64,000 bases of DNA from Hirudo medicinalis (lineage: Eukaryota; Annelida; Clitellata; Hirudinida; Hirudinidae), in assembly GCA_011800805.1 (NCBI GenBank), contig MPNW01000101.1, positions 156,826 to 220,825 on the forward strand. Reading direction: 5' to 3'. Positions within the stretch are counted from its first letter, which is position 1. Every line of letters starts with the position of its first letter. Under the pieces are notes generated by a model. That model saw only the letters and a program-made list of their open reading frames with translations. It was not told the DNA's origin and made no database searches. Both the position numbers and the translations under genes were made by a program. Below, piece by piece: positions 36,085-51,000 of this stretch.

Positions 36085-39000
36085 GTTAGAATATTTTTCT
36101 CAATTTAGTATCATAAATGTTATTAAATATACTTTCAATATCATCCATTTGTTCTTGATGTTATCTTTACATATTGTAATCATATGGATATCAGTACAAG
36201 TGCATGTCACAATATTACCAAGATAAGCAGAAAACAGATTTGTCTTCAAGCTTATTTCTACTGGCATAACATAGCATAACAATTATTTATGATGGTTAAG
36301 AAGACCAAGATCTGTTTAATAGCCACTCTTTACTCTTAATTTCTAATATCATATTTACTTAGGTTTATCTTACATTTATCTACTGCATCCTCACAGATGA
36401 CATCCTTATCTAATTTATTCCATAGGGAACTCACCCTTTTGCTGAAGTAATTATTTTTTAAGTGTCCTGAAGCTTTCCTATATAAATTACAATCGTTCCC
36501 TCTAGTAGAAGCATTTTTTTATGGCCTCAAAAAACTGTTGAGGTAAAAGGCCTTCCCTGATAAAATTTTGAAAGCCTTGATGAAGTCCCCTCTGCTTTTT
36601 CTCTTCTCCACAGTAGTCAGCTGACATCTTTTTAATATTTCCTCATAATTCAACTTTAATAATCCTTTTATCATGCTGGTTGCCCTTCTTTGCACTCCTT
36701 CCCATACTCCCATCCTTTCCGAAAACATCCTTTTTCAAATGCAGATTCAAAACTTGGATGCAATACTCTAGAAGTGGTTTCACCAGTGCTTTATGCACTC
36801 TCAGAATTTCATCTTTATCCCTACTTACTGCAATTCTCCTTGTCATTCCAAGTGCTCTATTTGCATTTTTTGCAACTTCCAAGCATTTAGAGATGCTTTT
36901 CCATTTTTATGCATTGTTATCCCCCAGATCTCTTTCGTGATCGGACTGCTTTAAAAAGCTTCCTTCAAATTTATATTCCACTTTTGTATTCCTATATCCT
37001 ACATGCATAATAGAGCATTTGTCTACATTGAAAAGCATCTGCCAATCTTCTGCTCATTTGAATAACCTACTAAGGTCTTCCTGCAGTGTATCCACATCTT
37101 TTATGCTGACCTTCCTAGATACTTTAGTTTCATCAGAAAACTTAGATATTTTATACAATATTCCATCGTCAAAATCATTTATATATGTGCAGAACAACAT
37201 AGGATCCAACACTGATCCTTGTGGGATGCCACTTAGCACAGGTTGCCATTCTGAGTAAATTCCTCCCATTCCTACCTTTTTTCTCCTATCTCTCAACCAG
37301 TTTAAAAGTCAGCCAGTGTAAAAGCTTGCCTTCAATTCCACATGGGCCAAGGTTTTTTGAAGCCTTTGATGGGCCACCTTGTCAAAAGCTTTGGCAAAGT
37401 CTAGATTAACAATATTTACAGAGTTGTCATGATCAACCCAGTCATAAATTTCTTTCAAGAACTCAAGTAGATATGTAAGGCACAATCTGTTCTTAGTAAA
37501 ACCATGATGGCTCTTAGCAATCACTTCATTTCTTCTAACAAATTTTGATATGGCCTCCTTGATTATTTTTTCCATTAATTTGCACATTGCATAGGTTAAG
37601 CTTATTGGTCTACAGTTGGATGGCAAGCTCATACTTGCCTTCATGAAAAGAGGAACCACTATTGCAATTTTCCAATCTCTTGGTATTGACTCTGAGTTGA
37701 AAGATTTTGCAAATTCAGAATTCATTCAGAATTGTTTATTTTCAACTAAACAAGCTTGGTTAAATAGGACAGCCCACTTTCCATTACAACATTTTCCAAT
37801 TAAAGTTTCCAATTTTCAACATTTTGAGGTAAAGTCTTTCACTAAACCTCACAAACTCTGGAATAACATATCTTTATTCATCATGGCTGACTTTCAAGTT
37901 TCGGCTTCCGCCATAATCAGACTCCCCTGCGATGACAAAGTCATACAAGTTGATTTAAACTAATATAATAAAGTCAAAATGTGAATAAATTTTGAAACAT
38001 GCTAAAGGATTTGGCAGCTATAGTAAAATCCATTTTGAAATCACCATCATTTACACAATAAGAACATAACTTCTGCTAACAGGTGTCTATTTATTGATAA
38101 ATTTGTCTTAAATTTAATTGCTTAACGAATATTTCAAATGGAAAATAATAAATAATAAATTAATCTTTTCCATCCAAAATTTCATTCATCATTTCTGTTA
38201 CTTTTATCCCTACTATTATTTTGTTCTGAAAGTCCTATTTAGTCTTTTTATTGTGCTTTATTTCATTGAGTTTTATCAATTGTTCAGGTTGTTTTACTGT
38301 GGTTAACACAGCCTGAGGCCAATATCATTTTCTGATAATTTATTTTACTCATATGCCTTTTATGTGACAGGGTCATGTTTATGCATTCAATCCTGAACTT
38401 AAGCATTTGGAGTCTGATTGGATGGGATACTGCAAGGTATTTTATCATTTATATTTTTTGCATGCATCAACTCCAAATGTTATTATTAATCCATAGGAGC
38501 AACTACTGTATATGAAGGGTATCAATGGATCTTGCCTGATTACAATTGATACAAATAGTCTTCTACCAACTAGAGAAATATCTCTTTTGAGTGAGTCAAA
38601 CAACACTTATATTAACATTAGTTAAACTTTTATATATGATGTGATTATTATTAGCTTCATTAATTAATTAAAATTAATTGACTCTACAACGGAGGCTTTG
38701 ACAATTTAACGAAATTATATGAGATAATTTTTGTCATGTTTGCAGGTCCATCACCTGATCATCTGCCACTTTTCACTGATGGCCATGAACTTTATCAAAT
38801 TCAAAATCATAGAGAAGTTTGTTGAAATTGTTGGTAACTTTTAAATAATTATTTTACTTGATTACTAAATTTATATTTAGATGGAAAATTATGAAGTGTT
38901 TAAGGTTGAGTTGAATAAGGATGGCTTGCCATTGGACAGCATGGGACTTCAACTTAAACTTTCCCAAAAAAAGCTATTTTCATTTGGTGGTTCTTCCTAT

Positions 39001-42000
39001 GATAAACAAGAAGCAGTTCATGAAATCAGTCAGATTAGATTTTTTACTTGTTTCTCATTTTAACTGTTGCCTATATAATCTTTAAGTGAATTGAAGATGT
39101 GCTCAAGTTTTTATGGACAATTTGTTGAATTTTTTTTTTTAAATTTTTTTTTATTCAGGTTGTGATAATGATGAGGAGATTTGTAGTGTGACCTCCTGCA
39201 AAGACTTTGGACTTCTGAGGCTGACATCAGGTCGAGTGTTGTATAGAGGTCGCGGGGTTATGTTGGGATTGAAGGGAAGCACATTTGCTTCTAATTGGAC
39301 TGACCTCCCAATCATAAAATCACCCAAAATAATGCAAATGTCGACCGGCCACGAAGGCTACCACGTTTGTTTTGTTTCTGAAGATGGAGTGGCCTACTTT
39401 GCAGGGGTTTCAAAAAGAGGAGAAGATGGAGAGAGTTCCAACTTTTGTGGGCGAATTTTTACACTGACATATTTTGTCATTTTGGTTCTAGTTAGTAGTA
39501 ATTTAAGCCAATTTATATAAAATTAATTATTGTCATAGCTAAGGTGAGGAGAGCAATAAAAGCTGTGAAACCTCGGAGAATGATGAGGGTGGAAAACAAG
39601 CACATTGTATTCTCTGCATGCAATTATGCCACCACAGCACTCGTAACTAGAGAAGGGGAGGTTTTCATGTTTGGAAAGGATGCCTATTATTGTGATGCAG
39701 CCACAGGTTCATTTGATGTCTATATTTTTTGCTCAGCTAATGAATGCAAACTTGTTTTCTTGATTTTAAATGGTTTCAGGGCATTAAAGTGATTCATTAC
39801 TTATTAATTGTAATTTATTCAGTGCAGAATACATAATTTATCTAGTTAAATAATTAATGTGTTAAGATATGTTATGTTCCATTATATTACATTTAAAGGA
39901 CTCCTTGGTGGCAGCAAGTTGTTGGATGTAGCCAGCATTAGCATTGGGAAGGCTCATGTCATTATCCTGACCAAGAAGGGCCAGATATACTCTTTTGGGC
40001 TCAACAACAAAGGACAGTGTGGCAGGGGCTGTGGTAGCAGTCCTGATGTTCTTATGTTCACCAAGGCAGATGATGGTGACATTTGTACTTAATTTATTTT
40101 AATTTATATAGCACCATATGCATAGCGTCAGAGGCGCTTCTTGTTAACATTTATATAGCGCTCCTTCCCAAGGGCACTTGTGGCAGTGCAGGCTAGGTTT
40201 CAAACACGACACATTATGATTGTTGCCATTACTGCTGTATGCAGGAATCCATTCAGCCAACCTGCACTTCTTATCTGGGTGCTATATTACACATACAAAA
40301 ATCCCATAAGTTAAATCAAATTGTATTTTTCCTTTTGACTTTAAAAAAAGCATTAACTTTTAGTCCAAAAGATTTTTGATTTGGATGAAGAGGTTGAAAG
40401 TGAGTCATGCTGTCTAACAGGTAGCATACTTCAATCCCAAATGTCTTGCATTGACGTGACAAATTTAATTACTTTTCAGGAAATCACACCTGGCACTATG
40501 ATTGTTGCACTGTTTGCACCAGTTGTAAACAATGTACTGGTTTTGGCAGTGAATGCTTGAATAGCTCCAAAGATAGAAATCCTGGAGAGTATGTTTAAAG
40601 CTTTTAACATTTTTTGACTTAATCATGTTTTATTACATGACCATAACATAAAAATTACATGATGATATTTATTAAAACTAGAACTATTACTTAGCATATT
40701 TATATTTTGTGTTTAAGATTATGTGGTTGTGGTGTGGGTGATCCAGGGTGTTTGGAGTGTGGTATTTGTAAAGCCTGTGCCAAGAAAATGGTTTCAAATT
40801 TTGATTTTTCAAAAGTCAATGAAGGTGTCAAGTTTCAAGGTTGTTAATTACTTCAACTCAGTTCTATTATCCAATATCCATTAAATATTTAAATTAACTG
40901 AATGTAACAGAGGTTCAAAGTGTTAATGCGTCTTGATTAAAATTCTAATTGAATGACTCCAGGTCAGTTCTTCAGACGTCCCTTAAGCAGAGCCAAGAAC
41001 AAACGATCGAGAGAGAGGACCAAAGATAAAACAAAGATAATCTTTCCCCATCTCAGTGGTTGGTTATTATGATTTGGGTGTAACCGTAGTTATATTTTTA
41101 TTTGGGGATCTGCAAAGAAATGTTGAAATGTAATTGATTTTATTAATCAATTTTGTTGATAATTTATTTTAGTTTCCAGTTTATAAATTTCTTGTTAGAA
41201 ATGCCTGCAGCCTTGAGTGACCAAGAACAGGATGCAGTGAAATTGGCATGTCTTCCTATTGGGGCGATTGAAGTGACTTTGAATCCCGACGAGATTGTCG
41301 TTCAGGTGTCGTGCGGTCTCCATCACTCGGGTGGGTGTGATTTCTTATTAAGCTATCGGTGCAATGACAATATTATAATTTACAATGCTATTTGTTGACC
41401 ATATTTTAAAAACACCTAAAAAATTTAAGAGAAGTAAGCAGAGGAATGGAAGATCACCTCTTGCTAACTTAAAAGTGTTGCATTAACCATTTGGAAGTCT
41501 TGATTTGATTTCAGTGTTGTTAACATCCTTTGGAAATGTTATGGTGTTTGGCAGCAATCAGTTTGGACAGCTGGGACTAGGGGACATTCTTGTTCGGTAT
41601 GTATATATAAAAGTTATTAATTCATTTTGTTATCAATAATAAACACATAAACTAAGAAATTATTGATGACCAATTCGAATTTTATAAAATATTTTCAAAT
41701 TACACTACCAATTAAAAATTGCCCGATTTGTCTGTATAATAATAATAGTTAATTTATAATTAGTAAGTTTATTTATATATAGTGCCATAAGCGTGAGCAT
41801 CAGGGGTGCTTAGACCATTTATAGAGAGCCGGCTCCCAGGGGCGCTTTGTGGTGGTGCAAGCTGGGTTTCGAACACGACACGTTACGACTGTTGCTTTTA
41901 CCATCGTTCGCAGGAACGCTACCCTCTGAGCTAACTTGCACCCCAATGCACCATTTGCATAGCATCAGAGGTGCCTTGTGTTTTCCTTAGATTCATGTTG

Positions 42001-45000
42001 GTGTCCTGAAGAGGTGGGTCTTCAGGTGATGTTTGAAGAGCTCCAGGGATGGTTGAGCTCTTACAGCAGGAGAGGAATACAAGAAGCCTCTGTTGATGAG
42101 GGATGATTTGTGAACTGGTTAGTGTAGTTGAATGGTGGAAGATGATCAAAGACCAGATGCATGGCAGCGGAGAAGGAGGTAGTGGAGATAGGGTGGATTG
42201 GATGTCACGAGAGTTCGATATGTCATGAGGGCAATTTTGAAGATGATGCTATTATGGATCGGTAGCCAGTGCAATTTCTTCAGGCAGTCAGTGCTATTAA
42301 GGGTGGGGTTAAGAAGAACAAGTTTAGTGAGTTTGTTTTGTATGCATTGCAAGGAATGGATCAATGAGATAGATGTACCATAGAGAAGGGAATTGCAGTA
42401 ATCCAGGCTAGAGAGAACAAAACTGCGTGCAAGGGCAGAAGTTGTGTCGATGGAGAGGACTGGATGGATATGCCGAATTGACCAGATGAGATGATTGCAT
42501 GATTTGATGATGGAGGCAGAATGTTCTTTAAAGCTGAGGTGAGAATCAAAAGTAACACCAAGGAGTTTAAGAGTACTAGAAGAAGGAAGGAGGGTGCCTG
42601 CAACGTTTATGGAGGTTGGGGAGACAGAGTTTTTAGGTGGACAGGTGTGCTGATGAATACAATTTCGGATTTCTGCGGATTCAGTTGAAGAAAGTTAACA
42701 AGATGCCAATCATTGATTGCATCTGTGCACTTCTGCTAATTTCTTAGTTGATTGGACATGCTGTCGCTGGAGAGGATAGAGAAGAGACTTGTGTCATCTG
42801 CACATTGATGGAAAGATACTTCGAAGCCATAAATTATGTTGGACAGGGGTGAAGTGTAAGTTGTAAAAAGCAAAGACCCCAGGACATAGCCCTGAGGAAC
42901 ATCAGCAATAAGTTCAACTGGAGAGGAGGAGTGGTCACCAAGTTTCACATATTGGGTTCTATTAGAAAGGTAAGATTGTATCCAAGAGAATGCAAGGCCA
43001 TCAATTCCAAAGTCAGACTTAAGTCTCTCCAACAGTATCTGGTGGTTGATAATATCAAATGCCGCCGAGAGGTCCAGACCGACCATGACGGCACAATTGC
43101 CCTTGCCACATATGTCGGAGAGATTGTTGAAAATATGTAAAAGAGCAGTTTCTGTGGAGAAACCGGGTCTATAAGCAGATAGGATAGAATGAGTCTTTCA
43201 AGCAGTTTTGACATGGTAGAAAGATTGGAGATAGGTCTGTAATTGGCAGGAGAGGTTGGGTCAAGACTTGGCTTTTTAAGAAGGGGAGAACTTGGGCCCT
43301 TTTGAAGATAGAGGGAAAAGTGCCAGTGCTGAAAGAAAGGTTACCAAGTTTAGAGAGAATTGGAGATAGTATTAGAACATATTTCTTGAGCAAATTAGTG
43401 GGGAGAGAGTCATAGGAGATGACTTGTTAGGCAGTGAATGAATGAGCTTAATAACCTCTTCTGGAGACACAGGTTGGAGGACTGAGATAGGGGACTGAGA
43501 TAGCCTGAGAATTACCTGATAGGGAAGGGAGATATGGATGATGAGGCGAGGGTGTTGGCAATAGATTCATGAATTTTGGTGATCTTTGAGATGAAAAATG
43601 AATTGAATGAGTTAACAAGAGTGGAACACTCATCTTCTGTATAGTATTGAGTCAGACGACTGGGTTGCATTCCTGCATATAACCTAATAGCAGAGGTCGT
43701 AATGTGTCATGTTCGAAACCTGGCCTGCACTGCCACAAGCACCCTTGAGAAGTAGCTCTACATAAATGGTTAACAAGAAGTGCCTCTAATGCTATGCATA
43801 TGGTGCTATGTTAATGAAATACTGTTACATTTATGATTGTTGGCAGGTGTCATTAAAAAGGATGCATTTTATCTAAAAATTTAATCTAAAAAAGAATACA
43901 AAAATTTTATCAGGAATATCCCAACAAAGGTTGACATCTCGAATATTAAGCAAGTAGCAGCAGGCAGCCATCATACTCTGCTCCTCACTCATTCTGGTCA
44001 AATATTCACTGCTGGGAGTGACAAGGTTTTCCATATTTTTATTTTATCCTTATGTTCTTGTAATAATTATTAATTACATATAGGAATAATGTATTAAGTG
44101 TATGCTAAATCATGTTCTGTCATAATTTCAAATGTTAATGTATTCACAACAATGATCTCATCACTTTAGTTTATTTGATAAATTATTGCTTAGCATATTA
44201 AAACTTATTATTTATAACTGATATTAATACTAAATTACCAATAAACAGAACAGACAACTTGGTCGAGAAGTGAATGAGAAACATTCATCTTTATGCTTTC
44301 ATCCAATTCCAGGTGTAGGTGGGTTTGTTTTGATTTAAAGAACTCTTTGTTCTGCAGACCCTGGAAAAATAATTGATTTCTATGTATTCATTGGACAGCT
44401 GAATTACAAAATGCATTTACCATTCTTGCATTTACCACTTGTACATGTTTCCTTAATTTTTGTAAAAGATTTTATCCAATTATTAAAAAGATTATCATCT
44501 CCATTGAAATCACTGACTCAGGTGCTTCATTTGGAAGAAGTGCCACATGGATTCATGCAAGTGGTGATCAAACATTCTTCAGGGCTGATGATTCTCTTGT
44601 CACTCCTGATACTCTTGCCAGTGCTAATATTTTTGCCAACTCATACTGCATTGGTTTGCAGACTGCTGAGCATTTGAATGGCTGATTTGAGCTAATTACA
44701 GATTAAATAAATTTGACAACTCAAGGTATCATACCACAAGATGAAGGCAGCAGTGTTGATCAGTGTATAATGGTGGACAAAAGAGATGGATCATGCAAGA
44801 TTCACATGGATGAGTTGCACTGGTCGAAGAGGAAAACTTTTTGCTTTGATCCACACTTTGATGTCGTTTGGAGGTTTGTCTCCATTGGTTGCAAGTATCG
44901 TTGACATCCTAGTCTCACAATGCACAAGTAGCTCAGATGGTTGTGAGGCTTATGATCTTAAAGGAACAATTGCATTATGTTGTGTTCATAATCCATAAGC

Positions 45001-48000
45001 ACCCTTGAGAATAGTACCTCTAGTGCACTGCATATGGCACTGGATAAATGGAGTCATTACTATATATTCATATTTATCACAACAATGATATTTCAGTTAC
45101 GATGAAGAGTCACAAAAAGTGTGCTGTCTAAGTGTTATTGAAGGAGTGATGGGAGATAGAAAGAATTTGTTCAGAAGTGTGGGGAATCCATTGGACCCTC
45201 TGTTTTCCATTCCCTCTTCAATGAATTCCTCATCAACCAGATCCAGGGTGGCAACCAATGTTCTTGGTGCGTCCAATATTTAATATTTTATATGGTTCAA
45301 TATTTCATTCACCACCAAAGTGATTTATTATAATCTTTTACTTTTCCAAATAATTACCTATTTATTGTCACATTTTCAAAGCAAGAGGTGTTTTTGCAAT
45401 AGCTATTACTTTAATTTATTTATTTATAGCCTGTCTTGATGTGATGACCCTCGGTCACATGACCGACATAAAGATATCTGAACTTGAAACTGACAAGCCT
45501 ATCACTGGCAACCTTCTTTCAAAAGAGGATTTCTCAGTTGTTAACAGATTTGAGAGTTTGTGGTTTTGCTAAAATTGTGCTTAAGAAATATGTTTCTATT
45601 TTTAAGTAGAATGGGCCAAGGTAAATAGCTGCTCTGTTATTAAAAAAAAAAAATTGAGACCTCTTGCTTATGGTGATTTTTCATCAGGTTATTTAGTGCT
45701 AATAATGTTGATTTAGGTCATGGAGGTGGGTGGGGCTACTCTGGCCAATCAGTGGAAGCTATACGATTTTCTTGTGATACAGATATCATAATTGGTGGGT
45801 TTGGACTTTTTGGAGGTAGAGGAGAATATTCTGCAAGAATAAAAGTAACCACTTCAGTTTTTATATTTGTATAAAAATAAATTCTTATTGAAAATTAAAT
45901 TAGCATTCCTAGTTTTGGTGTATTATTATTCATGTGTAACAGCTTTTTGAACTCGGGGCCGAAGTTTTAGACAATGAGCCCGAGGGGGAACTACTTGCCG
46001 AATCAGATGAAGTTTTATTTCGGTGCCCTCCAAAGTATGGGGTTCATTTGACTTTATCTTTTGATATACCAATAAATAAACATGTTTAAAAAATTCTGCA
46101 ACAATATCAGAGAGAAACATGTGATAATGTTTGATGAGCCTGTCTTGCTGCAGTCTAATCACTGGTATGTGGCCTGGGCAAGAATCTCTGGTCCGAGCAG
46201 TGATTGTGGATCCAATGGGCAGTCCACAGTTTTTTCAGATGACCAGTTTGTTAATTTGATAAAATTGTGTTACTTGCAAGGCAGTATTTGGTTAAAATTC
46301 TTATTTGTTATTATTTGATATGATTTGGTAGATATGCTGTTTTCATTTTTTTTTAGTCTCAGATTGTTTATGAAGTTTTTAGTTGAAGTTATTTTCATGT
46401 TAAATTCAATGATTAATTAGTTATTAATTATTAATTAATTATTAGATTCAATGTTAATTAGTGACATTACAATGATGCAATGTGCAGTAGATGTGTATGT
46501 TCTGATGATGAATCCCTGCTTGATTAAAAGGGTGATCTTCAAGTTCAGATGTTCTGGAAAGTCAAACAATGGTACAGATGTAAATGCAGGGCAGATACCA
46601 CAACTCCTCTATAAAATTGCTTCAAGTTCCAATTCTTCTTCAAACTACAGAAGCAAAATAATTCATGATCAAACTGAGAGGGTTCTCATCCTTTCGAGAA
46701 GTTTCACGCATTCTGTTTCTTCGGTCAGATATTCATCGGCTTGTTTTATATTTGTCGAAGCTTGTTTTAGGTCTCATCCTTCTTTATTATTGCCTGAAGT
46801 TCATCACTTTTAACATGAGAATCATGAAGCTTCATGTTTTCTCATGTGTTCATGTTCATTTTAGAAGTTCTGTTCATCACTTTCTGATTTAAATTCACTC
46901 ACAACAGACATCATTTGAGAGTCTGATTAGTTTATTAAACTGGAGTTGGAGCACCTTCTGTTCCTTGGGCATTGAGGTGGATAACTTAAAATGCGTCAGT
47001 CAAATGGTTGCTCTTTCTGATTTGAAGAGATTTGTTTACATCATTGAAACCTGCTTGAGGCTTTTAAGGACCTACATCAATATTTGCTACCCCTCTCAAG
47101 GTAATTTAGGCTTTCTGCTACTCATTACCAGTCATTCATTTGCAGTAATATCAAATAAGTAAAATTATGAAGCTGTTTATTTGTGTGCCCTTTGGAGACT
47201 CCACGATCGAATTGTCAAATGGCTTAAAAATTTTCCATCAGGCTTCTGTGAAGTTTTGCATCATTGTTTTGAATTTCAGGTGATGTAGTAGTAAAGGAAT
47301 CGTCAAGAATTTGTGAGTGCGTGGGTGACACTCGTTCCCTTTTGAGGAGAATAATCATTGAAAGTGGACTTATAGTCAAGGAGCCAAGTCCAAAATCAAA
47401 CATCTATCAAGATTTTATGTTACTCAAGAATAACATTCTCAGTCATTGTCAGAAGTAAATTTGATTTGTTTTTGTTGAGCTGAACAAATAATAGCTAAAG
47501 TATAAGAAACAATAATAAAGTAAAAGTAAAATCAAAAAATCAGCTCAAGGATTAGTCCTAAGGGGTTGACATCCTGTTATTTGTTCAACCCACCTCATAT
47601 TCTACAATAAGTTTTCAGTCTATCAGGTTATTTGGTTATCGATGGAAGGAACACATTTAATCATTTTATTACAAGTGTCATTGAAATAATGGCAAATTGA
47701 TAATAAACATTTTAAACATATGTTTGAAGTATTCATTGAAGGAATGTGGTAGCTGGTATTTGTGAACATATATTAAGGTCAAAACATGTGATAGAGTGAA
47801 GTTTTATGTTTGGATCTAGCAAAGGAAGATTTTTGAATTTATTTCATTAATTTGTTAGACTTTCCACATCTAAGAATACATTTCTTGTAGGACCTTCAAG
47901 TCATGTTTTAGGGTGTTTTATCCTACGGATGGACTCAAGTGGCACTGCACCTGTGAACTGTTGTCTCAGTTTGACCCTGTTTGTGTAATGCTTGGAATTA

Positions 48001-51000
48001 CATCAGAAATTATATTTTATGAATGTTATAATAATATATTTATTAGGTACAACAGCCTTATTTTTTTGAATATATTAATTATAATGTTGCTCTAAATTTC
48101 AAGGCAAGAGAGAATAAAGAAGGAATAGGCAAACTGCTGTCTTGTGTTCTTGAAGCCTTGTGCCATTCCTCTATCAATTTATCTACTATTTTTGCAATCT
48201 GCCCTAAATGCCTCCATGAAGCTTTCACCTTTGAGGAAAATAAGACAAACTGCCCCATCCTTGTCAGTCAAATGATTGTCAAGCTTCAACCTTCTAACAC
48301 TGAAAGATTAGCTTTTAATGAGGTCGTAAAGAAACTCATTGAAATCTCAACCCATCCGTTTTTGGATGCATCTGACAAGGTTGTTATTATTTCTGTAATT
48401 GTTAAATTATTTTTATAATTTCCTCTAGCTTCATAAGGTGCAATAATTTATTTAATTTTGCTCAGTCTTCAATTTCTCACGATCCTCAACTCGTAAAGAA
48501 CTCGTCTTCGATAACATCGGTTCTCATCTTTCAATTGATCTCCTCATCAATTTGCTCTAGGGTTAGTGAGTTAATGTTTTGATTGTAATCATGTCTTCTA
48601 TGCAGTGAAATGTGAATTTATGATATTTCTATTTCAATGATTGTTAAACAAAGATATTTTTTTAACAACTTTGATTCATTATTTTCCTTTTGAAGATTTC
48701 TCAACAGTCACAGGAGAGACCAATTATCATAACTCCAAGTAGGTTTTCCAGGATTAGCCAAGGAGTTTTCTGGAACTCAGGAAACGGAAGTCCCGATGCC
48801 GTTTGTTTTTCTGTTGATAAACCGGGGATTCTTATTGTTGGAGTAGGATTCTATGCTGGAGGAGAAGGGACATCCACTTTTGAAGTGGAGATTCTTGCAG
48901 ATGTGATTGTTTCAATATTTATTCTGAGAATTTTGAGTATATTTTAGTATTTCTTTCTCTATAGTAATATTTCATAATTCTAAATACTAAGGTTGTATAC
49001 AACATATACAATATATGATATTTCTAGCACAGCATTGGTAAAGCTAGTGATCCCTCAGATGTGCATTGGGGTTGCATTGAACTTGTGAAGGGATCCTACG
49101 ATATCGATGACTGCATCAATGACATTGTTCAAGTCAGGTTCAACAAACCTGTATTGGCAGAGGTATTTATCATTCTTTTTTGAATTACTATTTTTAAATT
49201 TTTATTGCATTTGTACTACTAGAATTATTATCTTACTAATAACTAATTTTGATTTTAGGAGAATGTCAAGTATGCCTTAAGACTGAGAAATTATTGCAAT
49301 AGAACGAGGAATGGGGATGATGGCTTGAATAAAGTTGTGGGTCCTGATGGTACAACATTTACTTTCACCTCATGTTCTCTGAGCATCAATGGAACCAACC
49401 ATATCAGGGGACAACTACCAATCATACTCTACCAAAGGTGCTGAACATTTTATTATTTAGATGTACTGAGTCTGCTTTGAACTTCATGAATATTAATTAG
49501 CACCCACCAGAACAATGACTTGATATCAGAGAGCAACAAGGCCATGCAGGAGCAAGAGGCCCGACAAAACCTCATGTTCGTTGTTCTTGAAATTTTCAAG
49601 GCCACTATCCAAGTCATGACACACATACAACAAACTTTGGGTTAGGGCTCCTCAAGAAGGATTGCTAACTAGTTATGATGTCATTCAGTTTAGATGATTA
49701 CCAAGCTTTACATGATGATTATTCTGACCTTATCAGTTCAGGTATAAATAATTTGTGATTTGCTGACAAATTGATGTTATTTAGATGCAGGAATGATGGA
49801 AACACTGAGTCATTCCCCCCTTGTACACACCCTCATTCCTCTGATGTGTTCCAGTATTGTCACTTATTTAGTCCATGATCTCCATGTAAGGCCTTTTCAT
49901 CTGAAATTAATTTCAAACTTCAACTGACATTTACATTTTCAGAATTGTATTGAAATTTTGTCACCATTGAGTACTCTTTTGTCCCATGTCACAAAGTTGC
50001 AACAAATCTTTGGTCATCCTAAGAATTTCCAAAGTTGTGAGGACATTGTATCTGTGGAAAGTGAACACCCATACAAACCAGCGACTGTGTCCACACACCA
50101 TGTTAGTTTCAATGCCTAATTACAAGTTCTAATTACAATTGAACAAAGATTTTGACCAATTTGGCAGTATGTGATTTTTATATTAATTAATTATTAATTT
50201 TCAATAAAAACAAGTTTCAATCAACTTTTATTGACTTTGTAAAGGTCAAGTTTCCAGATGAGATTCAGTGGATGTCCATCGAATTTGACCCACAGTGCTG
50301 CACATCACAGCCCGAAGACTATCTCCAGATTTACCTTCCACATTCAACACATCCAGATTCACTTATCAATTCAAACCAAAACCACTTTTCAGCTGAGAAA
50401 ACTGATAACAATGCCTTCACAAAATTGGAAAGGTTCATTGGATGGGTTCCTGTTTATAAGAAGATGTGTGGCCAAAATGGATGGCCTGCTATGGCTCTCC
50501 TGCTACCTGGTAATATATCTTGATGACACATCCACAATGCCATGGATATCCTTCACAGTTTTTATATTTTCAGGGAATGAGCTAAGTCTCTCACTGCATT
50601 CATCTTCTTGCAATCAGAAAGAAGAAAAAAATACTTCATTTGGATTCAAATGTCAAATTTCAGGGTTTCCAGGATCTTCTGAAACAGACAAGGTTAAATA
50701 AATGTTATCATGTAAATAAGTTGGCATCATTATGTAAGTTGGTAACATTACATAAGTTAGCAACATTACATAAGTTAGCTAAATAATTGTTTTGTTACTC
50801 GTTTATGACATTTGAAGATTTCATTTATTTATATTAAAGATTAACTCCACATTGGTAATAATAAAATAAAATTTGATTTTTTGCTGCACTTGATGATGAA
50901 ATGCAAAAGATGAAATAATAACAAAGAATTAAATAACGATGACAAAAACTAAATGCATGAATGATTAAGGCTTGGATTGCAGGGTTTGATAGTGCTAGAA

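Larger units (their letters stand above)
38371..44653 (+). other. MYCBP2: MYCBP2 RCC1-like region with Cys-rich insert (exons 8-23)
   Basis: Repeat-type motifs include EGEVFMFGKD (exon 13), KGQIYSFGLNNKGQCGRG (exon 14), GNVMVFGSNQFGQLGLGD (exon 20), VAAGSHHTLLLTHSGQIFTAG (exon 21, with NRQLGRE in exon 22) and ATWIHASGDQTFFRADDSL (exon 23). Between the repeats, exons 15-17 carry a conserved Cys-rich insert (DCCTVCTSCKQCTGFG, CGCGVGDPGCLECGICKACA). In the family this RCC1-like domain contributes to regulation of pathway partners, and the layout matches vertebrate MYCBP2. Confidence 0.9.

Noticed and set aside
36680..37963. Plus-strand frames in MYCBP2 intron 7
   Set aside because: Shadows of the minus-strand LINE reverse transcriptase.
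46451..46813. 120-codon frame beginning before exon 30
   Set aside because: It contains exon 30 in frame but extends over the preceding and following introns; the in-phase junctions are at 46531 and 46723.
50258..50701. 147-codon frame
   Set aside because: Out of frame with exon 42 at its start; only its last part coincides with exon 43.
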